A stretch of DNA of 64,000 nt, taken from contig NC_135564.1 in NCBI RefSeq assembly GCF_964340395.1, positions 6,192,861 to 6,256,860 of the forward strand. The letters are read 5' to 3'. Positions 1-13,745 of this stretch are shown piece by piece. This DNA is from Glandiceps talaboti. Lineage: Eukaryota; Hemichordata; Enteropneusta; Spengelidae. How positions within the stretch are numbered: the stretch's first letter is position 1; every line of letters starts with the position of its first letter. The notes under the pieces are model-generated. The model saw only the letters and a program-made list of their open reading frames with translations, ran no database searches and had not been told where the DNA came from. The position numbers and the translations under genes are program-made.

Positions 1-1185
1 AAACAACAGAACAGCACTATCCCAAAGTGTGAGGGCGCTGTTATATGGTTACATTCCTAGGTACCAACCTTTGTCACAAGACAACACTATCATAAAGAGT
101 CTTTTTACTACAATGTTAACATCTTTGAAAGGGAAGGTTTTGTACCAGCATAATTACTGACTCCTACAATAGCTGGATTATAAACAACATCTCTAAGTCA
201 CTTCAGACATGAAAATTTGTAGAAAACAAGAAGACTTCAAATACCGTTCCACAGTCCAGGTCAACTTGATAGTATATATTCATGTGATTCAGTTTATTAG
301 TAAAAGACAATTTTTTGGCAAATTAAGATAACAACTTTAGATATGTACATAAATGACAAGATAAACAAATTACAAAATCAGTTTGCAAAAATAATACAAA
401 TTTTACATCATTTTATGAAAATTACAAAATATACACACACATGATAAAGTTATACTTCTACGCATAAATTACCATCCATTAACTGTCCTTAAAGAATGCA
501 TGGATTATTGAGTAGGAATTGATATTGGAAAATATACATAGCAAAACAGAATCTTTAGATCTGTGATGTTAAAAATAAGACGTCTATGTCTTACTCTTAT
601 ATTGGTGTATATTAATGGGGGGGGGGGGGGGGGGTGAGATTGCCACACTGGCTGTCTTTCTCGCACAAGCCAAAAAGGTTGAATGATTCAACCATACAAG
701 CTTGATTCACAGCAAACCATATTTGGGCATAAGTATTCATGAATATTCATTTATTAAAATGACTTTCCCTTCTATGGCTTTACAACTCAATGTGTGCAGA
801 AAGGATTGATAGGTTTATCATCATAATAACAGCTTTTTGTAATTCTAGTCACAAGCCTATGGTATGAGAGATTAAATGAAATATACCATAAGCGCCGTAA
901 ACAGGCTATGAAAATATGAAATCACAACATTACAATAAAATCTGACCAGACTAAACTTACTTTCAAATAACAAAACATACATATAGACATGCATGTAAGA
1001 TACAACAGTTACCTAGAAGTGTTTGTTAACAAGTAGTAGTACAAGAATAGATTTTTGTGATGATAATTTACCTCTAGAACTTTGTGAATCAGATTAAAAT
1101 GTACACAACACAGATTCACACTTGACCATAAATATGGTCTCCTTGATTTACATGTATATACAAGAATGTAAATAGGTAGAAATAG

Positions 1186-1198
1186 CTCCCTCTAGTGG
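1186..1198 (-). promoter_or_regulatory. CTCF-like motif, weaker
   Basis: Reverse complement CCACTAGAGGGAG matches most of the CTCF core. It sits just upstream of two tandem TGAGGGCGCTATAACAT motifs at 1232-1281. Confidence 0.35.
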
Positions 1199-1765
1199 TA
1201 TTACTTAGCCATGAAATGACAGATTGTCAAATGAGGGCGCTATAACATGATAGCTGGGTCATTGAGGGCGCTATAACATAATCACCGCACCATGATGGGG
1301 ATATTACCCTAGAGTTCTGGGAGGAACATGAAGTATTAATTGCCTTGAAGGCTAGTAAATATAGATATCTTGTTTGTATACATACTAAAACACTTTCACG
1401 TATTTTTGGTAAATTTCCAACAACCATACTGTTATTTAATCAAGAGTGTGGACAAAGACCAAAGTTTTAAAACATACAAAATATTGATGTGTTACAGGAA
1501 TAGTTAGTAAATAAAGGGCCATATTTACTTGAAATATGTTGGAGTTGAACTGACTCTGACAGATAACTTGAAATGATGGCTGACATTAGTTTAAAATAAT
1601 GTCTAATGTCTGAACACTCATCGATATAGTCTAGTGCTATCCTTCAGTGAATCTCAAGATCTCTCTTTTCATCTTATACCCAATGTTTAAACATCTGCAT
1701 TTTTTGCAGTTGTTGTTCTGTACGTTAAGAATGTATAGTTATGTACTAAAGTTCACCTAAGCATT

Positions 1766-2335
1766 GCACTGTACAATATTTTACCCACAACTCTCTCTGA
1801 TTTGTGCTGTTGGACGACAGCTCTCACCAGTGTACAGGGTTTTGTTAGAATAGTTTTGCCACTGATGAGTTTCTGAATACATATTTTCATTGGTTCTGGT
1901 ATCAACGATTTATTGTAGGAAGGAGTAGCAATTTTAGAAATTTGTCAACAGATTTTCTTGAAAGACATGCAGAATATATGCACCTGTTATGACTTTGCCA
2001 AAGATATAGATATATTTGAATAGGTATAACAAAAGAAATTTACATACTAAAACTCATCATACACACTGACCACTGTCTACCCAAGTTAGTGATACTTTGA
2101 CATTGAAAAGCATTTTATTCAAAGTACATGTTTCATTTAGTTGTTTGTACATTTGTATGCAAAATTTAGAACTTTATTTTTGATTCCCAAACATACTTTT
2201 GTTGCATACTAATTAAATGTAATTACTATGCTTAAAATGTTGACAAAAATGGGTTATTGAAGAAGTTAAAAAATACGGAACTTCCAAGCATACCAATCAG
2301 AAACTTTGAATTGTGGGTAATATATTGTACAGTGC
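1766..2335. mobile_element. Inverted-repeat element (possible MITE)
   Basis: Ends share about 28 bp inverted: GCACTGTACAATATTTTACC at 1766 and its near reverse complement ending at 2335. Interior AT-rich, no ORF. No clear target-site duplication was found, so the class is uncertain. Confidence 0.45.
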
Positions 2336-3088
2336 GTTTGGGGTCCACCATAACAAACAAGAAAGAATTCTATATATGTTTCATGAAAATGACAAGATTG
2401 TATGTAAACATATTAATTTACATAATTGATTGATTGTATAACAAATATGAGATCATCTAGATACATAATTAATATAAAGCTATATTTACACGATGTTTTA
2501 AGTGTACTCTTTATTGAAGTCTCTCGCAAAAATCTCGTCTACAAACCTTGTGACAGAAATTCTAAAATGTCCTTTTAACACATTTTGGTTATTTGACTGT
2601 TGGAACACATCATGCTAATTCATATAAAAAATATGGCATATCGGTGTTATACAACTGGTAACATCCAACTAAAGCATTTTCCTGCTTGCAACAATTGTTT
2701 ATAGCATTCATATCAAGTGTAAATAACACTGGTTTATTGATGCAGCCTTTCCAACTGTAGTAAATTTATAAACAATGTCAGATTACAAACAGCAAACTGA
2801 TTAGAGTGTAAAGAGAGTGCCACAACTTTGATGATCTGTAGCTCTGTAAGTGAGATGTAGACATCGTGGGACATTTGCCTTTACTCTTGAGTTGTTTTAT
2901 TACTAACTTGTAACATGGTTTACAGATTAATTACATTGAGAGACACCACATACTGGTCTGATAATTAACACAAATGTAACAGTATACTTGTACATTTGAT
3001 ATGGATGCTATAGATGGCTGTGACAAGCAGAGAAACACTTTAGTTGACTGTTATAAAGTAGGATTTTTAATCCCAAGTCAATACATGA

Positions 3089-3102
3089 CCACTAGAGGGC
3101 AG
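3089..3102 (+). promoter_or_regulatory. CTCF-like core motif, forward
   Basis: CCACTAGAGGGCAG matches the published bilaterian CTCF core consensus. It faces a second match at 3711-3724 in the opposite orientation. Occupancy cannot be judged from sequence. Confidence 0.5.
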
Positions 3103-3710
3103 TATTGCTATAGCCACATACAATAGAATGTTTGTTACCCTAGGTCAGTGTAATTGAAGTTGATGGTAAATCAGTCACAGAATGAGATACAAGTTTGCAA
3201 AAAAAAAGTTTTCTTTCACCCTTCATATTTAGTTAAAGGTCTTTCAGATTCATATTCGTCCTTAGATACTCCACACAGTTTTCTTGTACTATCACAAATT
3301 TATCTCATAAAATTAAGTATTTCAAATAGTGCGTTGAATACTCTAAAATAAAGTGTACAGCATATCATTCATGAAGTACGCAATAAAGGGGAAGAATTAG
3401 ATGTTGGAACAAATATTTCAGTAAAGATGAAATCAAGAACTAATTCTAGTTCATTTCAGTTCACTATGTAAATGATTACTGTCTTTTTCATGTCTAATAG
3501 ACTGCAAGATATGCCGTGTCACACCGCCCTCAACAGCCTGCTTGAAGAAATGGCTTGGCTGTGTGAGGGCGCTGTCATCGTGTACCTAACAGACTACATG
3601 TACATATCTAATATGATAATAAATATATCTACAGAAGTCTCAAATGTCAAGTTGCTACATCAGAAGACTTAACTTTTGCTGATTGCTATTAAAGGTGAAG
3701 ATTGGTTATA

Positions 3711-3724
3711 CTGCCCTCTGGTGG
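3711..3724 (-). promoter_or_regulatory. CTCF-like core motif, reverse
   Basis: Reverse complement reads CCACCAGAGGGCAG, again a full core match, 609 bp from the forward site and convergent with it. It lies just beyond the LMLN 3' end. Confidence 0.5.
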
Positions 3725-3790
3725 CAATATACTGATATCAAAATACCAAATTTGCACTATTTGTGTTTTAAATTGATAAAAGTTATGTTG

Positions 3791-3796
3791 TTTATT
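3791..3796 (-). terminator. Candidate LMLN polyadenylation signal AATAAA
   Basis: TTTATT on the plus strand is AATAAA on the gene strand, about 215 nt after the LMLN stop. First such hexamer downstream of the stop. Assigned by position only. Confidence 0.45.
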
Positions 3797-4010
3797 CCTG
3801 GACAGGAACCACTGGAAGGCAATTCCTGGATTAGTTTATAGCTTGGAAGAGAACGAAAGAAATACCATGGAATAGTGGGTGCTAGTTACTTGCAAACTGG
3901 TCGGAGAAACCATCTGCTACATCAGGAAGCAAATAAAGATCCTTTGAAAACGTGCACATCTGGTTCATTCCTGAGTCTTTCTGTACCTTCACAATGGTAT
4001 ATTTAGACAT

Positions 4011-4102
4011 CTATACCATAGCAGTGAAAAGTAGGAACAGCAAGGTAAGCCAAAGCGATGTAAATGGTAGCAACTGTTTTGATCCACTGACACATGGTAT
4101 TG
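4011..4102 (-). CDS. LMLN: LMLN exon 17: hydrophobic C-terminus and stop
   Basis: 92 nt ending in TAG at 4011-4013. Encodes [20 protein letters not shown] followed by LLFTAMV. The terminal hydrophobic run with nothing after it resembles a GPI-anchor signal or a tail anchor. Confidence 0.85.
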
Positions 4103-7100
4103 CTGTAAGGAAGCAAGTATGAACAAATAAATATTACATACATTTTGTCCTGTATTTCAGTACACCATATCAAATATTTAACTACAGATTGCCTTTATAA
4201 AGTAAATTACATGTACTCCCTGAATTAATTTTCAACTATGACCACTTTTATTAGTTAACACCTGGTGAAAACATTGTAATTTGCAAATTTCTTAACAAAA
4301 TGCAAATTAGATGGAGATGAGATGAAAGTTGATAGACATGTAAGGGTAACACTCACATGCACAAGATGAGTTAGAAGGACTGGATGGTGTAGCTGAATCA
4401 GGACTCACTATACAACATAACATACAACAACAAATGTTTACGTGAAATGGAACACATTAAGTGTGAAATGTTACATACAACACAACAACACAGACATAGA
4501 TTTAATGTAAGTGGCAATATGCTGACAATGTGACTGGTGTAAAGACAAATAATATTCAGTTCACTTCATTTACGATAACTTTCATATTTTATCCAGAATG
4601 GGCAATTCCCTTTGACAGACAAGAAAACTAGACAACATCACAGCAACAGCAATATGTACGAGGGAGGGTAGTGAGTGGATGGATAGGAAGAGAAGGGAGT
4701 CAGTAATGTTTTTGTTGATTAGATTAAAACAATATACTAATCTGGCAATCAAGGCTTCGGCTTCGGTTTACTAAGATTGACACAAACTAAAAACTATTGT
4801 TATCCGATGCAGTATTTTACACAAGAATGTGGTAGCCATTTCTTTGTTGTACAAATCTTATTACCCTCTAATCAAGATAGTGCAAATATTGGAAGTGACA
4901 AAACAGTACACTGCGAGTATATGGAACTAGCTTTCAGACAGCCACCCTACTGAGACTATAATTACACTAATATGCATTCAATACCTTATCACTGTTGTAT
5001 CAACATGTTACATATTGTTAATTCATGTCTACGTAAACTGAAACCTTGACTAACAGAGTAATAAGATCTCATACTACATAAATCAGACATGCTGTTTTGT
5101 ATTGTATTCTATAGGAAAACAAACAATGATTTGTCCTACCATTTGGACTAGTGGTCCTGTTATCTGCTACTGGATCACGTTCTTGTGGACATATGATGTG
5201 ACTACTACAGACATCTTGACAGGCTGGGCAGGCTAGTACACCTTCATGTAACCAATCATCGACAGTCTTAGCCACATCAATCGTCTGTCCTTCACGATAA
5301 CAGATATACTGTTCACCACTCACATAGACTATCAAACCATGGGTACTGCTACAAGAGTACTGTCAAAAGACAATAACATGTATGGTAATAGATATGAGTG
5401 AGACAGAAAAACATCCAGTCTGGTAAATTGTGTGAACCCCAGCAGCTTCTTTTAATAATCTAGTAAAGTGACATTTGGATTCAGAATACACATTCCTGTA
5501 ATCTGGTCAAATTATTCCATGTATGGTTCAACAAACCAAACATTATTTAAATGATAATAAATGTGAACTAGAAATGTTGCTACGAGTCTAATTTATAAAA
5601 TATGCATGCCTGTCTACAACGATTTATATATGGCTGGACAAGTGGCATCATCTTCAAACATTTTGCTGGTTTATCTAGTATCTGTATCAACTTTACTACC
5701 ATTCAATGGAATTGATACCTGTAATAGTATTTCACTTCACATTAAAAGGTCAAAGGTCAAAACAGAACACCACACCACAACTGACTATTCTCACATGTGC
5801 CTCTGACAACGCAGTTGACCAAGAAATGAAATAGTCATATAAATATCTCCATGACACATCTAGGTGGGAGAATTCTACTGCATGTATTACATGTAATATA
5901 TTGGTTTCCATGACTACAGTTGGAGCCTGTGACTTTATTAGTTGATATTTTTCTAATTTCTTTCTCTGTTATTAAAAACATCTAAATTTTCAGAAATTAA
6001 GTTAAAAGGAACGTTATCAAATTGATGATTATTTTAAATGACAAAAATTTTAATTGTGAAGGAAAGATTACTTCAAAATTATTTTTCCTTTATATATTGA
6101 AAATAACCATACCATGTATGATATCTTTATAAATGATACATGGACTTTACGCCTAACAAAAAAATTGGGTGCTTCCGATTATGCTCAATTTTAGAATAGG
6201 TGGGCTTGGTAGATTTTTTTCATATGTGAGTGTCTAGTTCAGGTAGTTATGTTCTGTGTGTTATTGGTTTCTTCTCATCAGATGTACAGTCATTACAGAT
6301 TGGTTGAACAGTTTTATATTGTCTTTTTAAATTGATGTCAATTTCCACATCCACTATTTCTCTCGAGACTTTACAATTTTCATGATTTTATTATTTTTTT
6401 CTTGAATACCTAAAAATAAGTTTGGATGGGGGTCGGGTAACCGGAACCAAACAATTAATTTTTTAGGTCTCGATTGACTTTTTACATCACCCATCAGTCA
6501 TCAATTCTTTTGTTCTATTATGCGAGAATCAAACCATCATTACAATAACCAATTTGCCTTTAGCTCTACATACACAGTTATCAATCACAATAACTAGACA
6601 ATCTCTCATTACGTTTGTGGAGGAGATAAACTCGTTTCCAATCAGTACAGTCTACATTTTAACCCTGCAGCATCTACTATCAAATCAGTCTCAATATGGA
6701 ACTATTTATTGTCTAATATTAGGTACGAGGTAGGCGTCTACTATACTCAAAGCAATTGGGTCCACCCCTACTGAGGAGTGTGGCCTGCAAAGACGTTAAG
6801 TGTATACTCTCCCACACTGTATATCTTGGCATGTATGTATGTATGTACAAGTATCTAGTTACATGTATTAGCCTGCTTACTGTCTGGCATCAGAGAAGAC
6901 ATAGGAGTCTACTATACTCAAAGCAATTGGGTCCACCTACTGAGGTGTCTGGCCAGAAAAGTACATTCTCTAATATTAATTCTATATTATGCATACCCCA
7001 TATCATGTATACAAGTCTACTGTTCACATGAATATGGAACTGTTTACTATCTGATGTTAGACTCGATATACTATAGGTACAAGGTCTTCTTTACTTGAAT

Positions 7101-10100
7101 ACACTCAGTATACTAGTACTTGGCAAATGCATACATTAAACTGGGAGACTGTGTCAGAGACAGTAGGTAATTAACTCATACTGAGAATATCAATCTGATT
7201 AAAATCCGATGTATTTTACACTTTGCAATTTCTTTTTGGCTGTTACTTTTACTGTTGTTTGTTCTTTGGTGAGCACTCATCACATACATCTGACACAACA
7301 CTATAGGCATTTCTGTACTAAATCTAAGCACCGAGTGAATTCCCTCAATGAATGAGAATGCGTAATGCACCAAAAACATACTGGATAGTGCTTCAGAGTG
7401 CTCTGTTCGAAACGAGCACAGAGTGCAGACAATGATGTTATTGTTTGGTAGTTCTCTTTCTTTAAATTTTGAACGTAAGACGGATTCTGATCGGCTACTC
7501 GTAAGTATGAGATTTGGTACAGGAACGCCTATGGTGTTGTGTCAGATGTATGTAACAAGCACTCACAAAAGAACAAACAACATACAGTAAACGTAATAGC
7601 CAAAAAAAATCGCAAAGTGTACACTACATCGGATTTTAATCAGATTGTGAGCATATCTACATCTCATTATACTACTAGGACTCTAGATCTGTTCATCAAA
7701 GACTTTACTTTATATGCCATGGAGGAAACTGTTCATGCTGTTACTATCCACTGACTAGCTGTGGTATGTGTTCATTGAAAACACATGATTAGTTGACTTT
7801 TTAATGTAGGAACACTTTAAAACTTCCATCAAAGTTTCTATAGAACCACAGTGAAAATCAATCCATCTTTACCTGGTAACAGCCACTTCCCCACTGGCGT
7901 TGCGTAGCAACCAAATTACATTGTTGTTTTGTGAATGGAGTGACTTGTTCTATACAGATTGAGCTGTCACTGTAGTGTTCCAATGAATAACTGTGTATGG
8001 GTTCTGCAATTAATAGTGATAGTAGTCTAGTTTATTATACATGTAGTCATTCTCTATGATCTCTAACGTATAGACAAATTTTACAGAAAATCTAGCTAAA
8101 TCTCCTGCTGGGGAAGGGATGAACAGTGCATGTCAGTAGTAATCCATCACACACTGACAGGTGGTTGTAATTGGTTACTTTGTTCAGTTTAGCCACTTAT
8201 TGTCATTGCATTATTGAGTGTCAGTGGTGTTTATAATTGGCTACTTCATTCAGTTTAGCCGCTGATTGTCATCGTTGCATTATTGAGTGTCAGTGGTGTT
8301 GTCAATAACTTACCTGGTGCATTGGCAGGATTATTACAATGAGATGTTCTTGTAGCCACTGATTCAGATTCCCACTCTAACTCCTGCAAACAAAACCAAA
8401 ATTGTTATGTTATTATTGATTAAGGTATCCTATGTGGACTTAACAAATTATACAATACTTAAACAAAATTGGAAAAAAAAGACCCACATCCAGCCCTCTG
8501 GCTTATAGGACACAAAGAATATCAAATTAAATACATAAATAAATAAAAAAATAAATATCACATACGCTTTAACTGTAAATAAAGGTTTTCCTATGTAAAA
8601 AGTTTGCGGTGTCAATGGGAAATTTTAACATTAAATGTTGTAGTTTATCATATATGTTCATGTTCATGTCCTTTCCTTTCCCCGGCTTCTATACAACATT
8701 TGCATGTTCTCAGTCCTCTACTTGAATAAATTCCGTCATGAAATGTGCTGCCCATGAACAAGTGTTGTTGCCGCCACCATGACTGTAAATAATGTTGACA
8801 GTCCAGACACTTACTTATTCTTGTCAGAGAGGGGGCTATTTTGCAAAATATTAGGCGGTGGGCAAAAATAGAAATATTTTTTATTTTGATGTCGGAGCTG
8901 AAAATTTGGGTTGGTTGGGTATAATGAAAAACAGGGGAGGGAAATAGGGTCACTCAAAGGAGAAAAGTCTGCCATTTCAACAATACCAACATACTTCAAA
9001 AACAGACAAGAAATTATAACTTACCTGATGGTAAGGACAGAAGTCAGCCATTTCAACACTTCCACCATACTTCCCCAATTCACTTAGACTGGCTCCATCT
9101 AAGTGATCAAAGTACTGATAAAGAAACATTTCATCAGCATCAAATTTTTACTTTGAAGACAAAATGTAACAACACTTGGAAACATGAAGTTATTATTTGT
9201 AACGCTATGCTTCAAGTGACAGTAATGAAAAATAGCATTTTCATGTATGCATGCAAATTTATAATTTATTAAAACAGCTGAACATTTATGTTCAAATAAA
9301 CCACATGACGCATGAGTACCTATGTGGCATACTCAGTGTATTTGCACAAGTGCTTGCAGTGTTCCCTGTGGCTATACTTACAAAAGTATATATGTATAGC
9401 AGAAAACACTGCAAGTACAAATGCACTTACCCTAAATACCTACTCTTGCACTCACACGTCTTAGAGTTTATAGTATTATTATTATTATTATTATTATTAA
9501 CACTGTTAAAGAATGATATGTTTATCAAAAACTGCACATTTCATGGAACTGTAACATCGCATTGAGATGATTTCGTGTACATGGAATGCCTGTGCATTCA
9601 TTTACACATAGGTATGTAATAATTTTTCCTGTTATCATTAATACATATTACACAGTGCAACTTTACCTGGTATTGTTGTGGTAGTTCACTGCTATATTTA
9701 TGTATATTACACAGTGCAACTGATGACCTGTCCGTATTACACTGTAATCTGTATTCCACTGTACCAAGGATATCACAGTACGGGTCTACTTCTTCATTTC
9801 TACAAACAAACAAACAAACTTGATTTGTTCATGGCTGAATTCCAAAGTTCTATTATAAGGGTAATACCATGTTGCCCCTGACAACTGATCAATATGACCT
9901 GGTTTAAATGTGAATGCAGGTGTATATGTGAAAATAAGAGATGGGGATGCAGTTGTATAATGAATATCATCAAGTCAAGGACTTTTTCCACTACAGAGGA
10001 GAATCTTCCCTACTCTTCAATTATCAACTTTCACTTGAAATGAATAATAAAACATACAACCAACCCTATTTTGGGAACCTGGTAGGGACTGTTTGCATGT

Positions 10101-13100
10101 ATGCAGACATGGCCTGGGAACCTGGAAGGGACTGTTTGCATGTATGCAGACATGGCCTGGGAACCTGGAAGGGACTGTTTGCATATATGCAGATGCGGCA
10201 TGGGAACCTGGAAGGGACTGTTTGCATGTATGCAGACATGGCCTGGGAACCTGGAAGAGACTGTCTGCAGCTTGTATTGGCATAAGAGTAGACAGTAAAC
10301 CATCCAAACAATGGTTATCTAAATTTTCATCTCAATTGATAATGTGTCCTAAAGTTTGCACACATTGTGTTCATCACTCACATTGCATCAAATTCTACAC
10401 TGACACTGATATACATTCTCATCTTTAGAGTTCTTACCTGTCCTTCTGATAATCTATCCAATGTTTACAGCTTCCTTGGGCAAATTCACAACCTAGACCT
10501 TGTCCCCATAGCAACGGTTCAGCATAGTCGTAATTGACTGTGTACCAGCCTGTGTCTTCCATCAATGCCAATGACAGACGTGAAAATATCCTGGTCTGTG
10601 AGTGTATTCCAGTCATGGCTTCATTCTAATGAACACAAACATGTCAGATGCAAACTTTATGTCTTTTAGTCAACAGAAATGAAATCACATCAGTAAAAAA
10701 ATATCTGGAAATCTCATTTTCTGTTGGAATTCATTTTGCTTGTGTTCATTTCCCAAAATCACATTTACAAAAACATAAGTTTCAAAATGGCTGTTCTTAC
10801 TTCTAATAATCTTTTCTCAAAGTGTGACAGCTCACTTCCAATTCCACCTTGGTTTTCAATTTCCAGACCCTCTAGTTCATCACAACCAAAATGGTTTCTT
10901 GCTTCCTCCTGTCAGAAAAAAAACAACATACTATACCATTACCATCAAGTGCATACTATGTAACTTTTGAAATGTGCCTCAGAAATACGCTGTCTAAACT
11001 TTGCTGTTACAGTAACTTTGTTCCTGAAAACACTGACCCATTCAAAGTCAAACTCAAGAAAAAAAACGGGTCACCAAACAAATCTTTGAAATAGAAATCA
11101 AACCATATCAAAATTAAACCTGGTCAATTTTAGAATCCAATATGGCTACCGAATACTGTGTTATCTCCATGGCAACATAAAAAATTGAGAAGTCCTTGAA
11201 AACAAGATGGTGGACCCCCAAAATATCTTTTATTATTTCAAAGGTTCAAAAACAAGATTTCATACAGTGAAGTTTGCAGAGAGTTTGAGAATTTTTTCAG
11301 TGAATTCATCCTGTGGGGCTTTCTACCTTAAGGTAAGTCTACACATGCGTTCAATGTGATAAGTTTCACAGACCTCCATGTTTACAGTATTCAATGAGAG
11401 ACTCTGATAACTCGCATTATTCAGCGTGTGCTGCAAATCTTACCAAGTTGATAATTATGGTTTGAAAATTGACCGTTAGAACACCTCCACCTCCCCCCCC
11501 CCCCCCCCCCCCCCCCCCCCGAACAGTTAACCAAATACCTCAACAACTGATTAGTCACAGTGTGGGTGATTACATAATTTTGAAAGTCAAATAATCTGAT
11601 GTATGTAATCCTCTCCCCTGGAACTAAGTATAATTAAAGGTGATATACATGTAATTACCGAAAGTTTTACCATTGATGCAACTATGTGTCCACTTTTCAT
11701 ACTAACTGCACTGTCTCCCACTACTAGAATATCCACTCATTATTTTACTGTTCTAAAGAAATCAAACGGTCTAAGCAGACAAATCAATACTAAACCTGTT
11801 TTTGTGGATGACTGATTCAACCTCAATTACAGAAACCAATCTTTTCTGATAGATTTTACAGTTACAGACACACAACGGAGTAAACCCCAAGGAAGATGCA
11901 ATATTAGAAAGTGTTACACAGCACCAAAAATTGGATCCCAAACTAATTTGCATGCCTCGTTACACTGTAACAAGGTCAATAGAGGTTGAACACAATGTAA
12001 CAAAACTTGATCAATTAGATTACAACTGGGGTTCTACAATTCCTTTATATTACTTGCACGGTTGGTGTATTCTCTCAGCATACTAAATGGTTATTACGGC
12101 ACACACACACTGACATTTCATTGTATCATTTATGACTTCATATACCAAATACACATGTATGACTACTAATATATTCTCAATATCATCCTCTACAGTGCTT
12201 GTATGACAAATCAATATAATATGGGTCATCGGATTTGATATGACCAAACACCTTAGCGTGAACGTCTCCAGAGTCTATGATATGACCAACCAAGAGTATG
12301 TGCAGTAAAACATACATGTTCATTTGATAAGGGTGATGATATTAATTTCTCATCACCTGACCCTGTAGTTCTTGAACCTGACTCCCCCCCCCAAAAAAAA
12401 AAATGAAAAAGAGAGCCCTCTATGGTCATACCAGAAAATCTTAATAATCGCAACATTACAGCTAATGCTAAGATGACAACACCACAACCACACAAGGATG
12501 TAGTTACTTTTAGGAGTTCCTGGTCAAATGTGAAAAGTAAGCAGTAGTATCTACAACTGAGACCCATGAATCTGCCCCCCTACAAAAATACCCAGCTTGA
12601 CATTTATGCCGCATATCTAAAAAAAAAGTCACTAGTAGTATTGTACTTACTGAAGCATATGTAGCTAATACTTGCAATTGACTAAACTCCAACTTGGTAC
12701 TAAGATATAACATATCAATGATCCGATGACGTAATTTTTTATATGTACTAGTATCAAAAAATGTGTAAGAAAACATACTAGGCAATTAATTGTTCTAAGA
12801 AAACCAGAAGGTAATTGTAATGTCATAGAATGTATGCATTGACATCAATACTATAACTGTTTAACTGAGGCAAGTATTTTCACTCAAGGAAAAGGTTTAT
12901 GAATTCAGTTTGTGCCTCTTTAACATGTACAGGAAGACAATCTTCGTAATTGATGTCAGATACAAAATGTAGACAGAGTGAATAGAAACATACAGGATAG
13001 TGATTTTATGCATCATTTGATGGGATATGATGTCATCATGTAGTAGAAATAAAGTCAGGAAGTAAACCACTTATCTCACATTTACATGTACGTCAAATGT

Positions 13101-13702
13101 CACATTCATAACACGATTCTTTTGTTCTGTGAAAAGATTCTGGTTTCTATCATCACACCTGCATGTTACTCATCAGTTTCTTTCAATTCGAACTGTGAGA
13201 TTGTCGATGAACTGAATACGTCAATGAATTGAACACTGATTGTTCAGTGTACACTTTTCTCAAACCAGCATGACTACAGGTTTCTTGTCATTCTGTTATT
13301 ATCCACAGGCTGAATATTCATTTTATTATGGTGTCACAAGATTTTGTTACATTATTTGTGGAAAATTTCACAGTAGGAAAGATTAGGTTTTGATTTTGTA
13401 ACCTGAAAGGGGTGTTTTTTATAAAAAGTTGAACAGTGGAGCCCATCCAAACCTTCTTATGGTTGGAGGTCTGCACAGAGTTTCCCCAATGTGCTATGTG
13501 GTACGTTGACACACAGTTTGGAGGTAAGCAGAGCGTACCAATACACATGGTGTGTGGCACAATAACACTTACAGTTTGGAGGTCTGCACAGAGTTTACCA
13601 ATACAATGACCCATGGTATGTGGCACGATAACACTTTGGGGTTGGAGTTTGCACAGAGACTCCTTGTACAATTACCCATGGAGTGTCCCCCCCCCCCCCC
13701 CC

Positions 13703-13745
<43 letters not shown>

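Larger units (their letters stand above)
1..3790. other. Gene-poor flank downstream of LMLN
   Basis: No supported coding exon on either strand. All ORFs are short and lack family resemblance. The stretch holds an 18-base G run (617-634), repeated GAGGGCGCT motifs (31, 1233, 1264, 3563), three CTCF-like motifs and one inverted-repeat element (1766-2335). Confidence 0.6.

Noticed and set aside
10017..10311. Six overlapping ORFs on both strands
   Set aside because: Produced by a 43-bp tandem repeat cycling through all frames, and the region is an LMLN intron.
12510..12785. 91-aa minus-strand ORF with [15 protein letters not shown]
   Set aside because: The same segment recurs as a dispersed repeat at 49860-50200, so it is not an LMLN exon.
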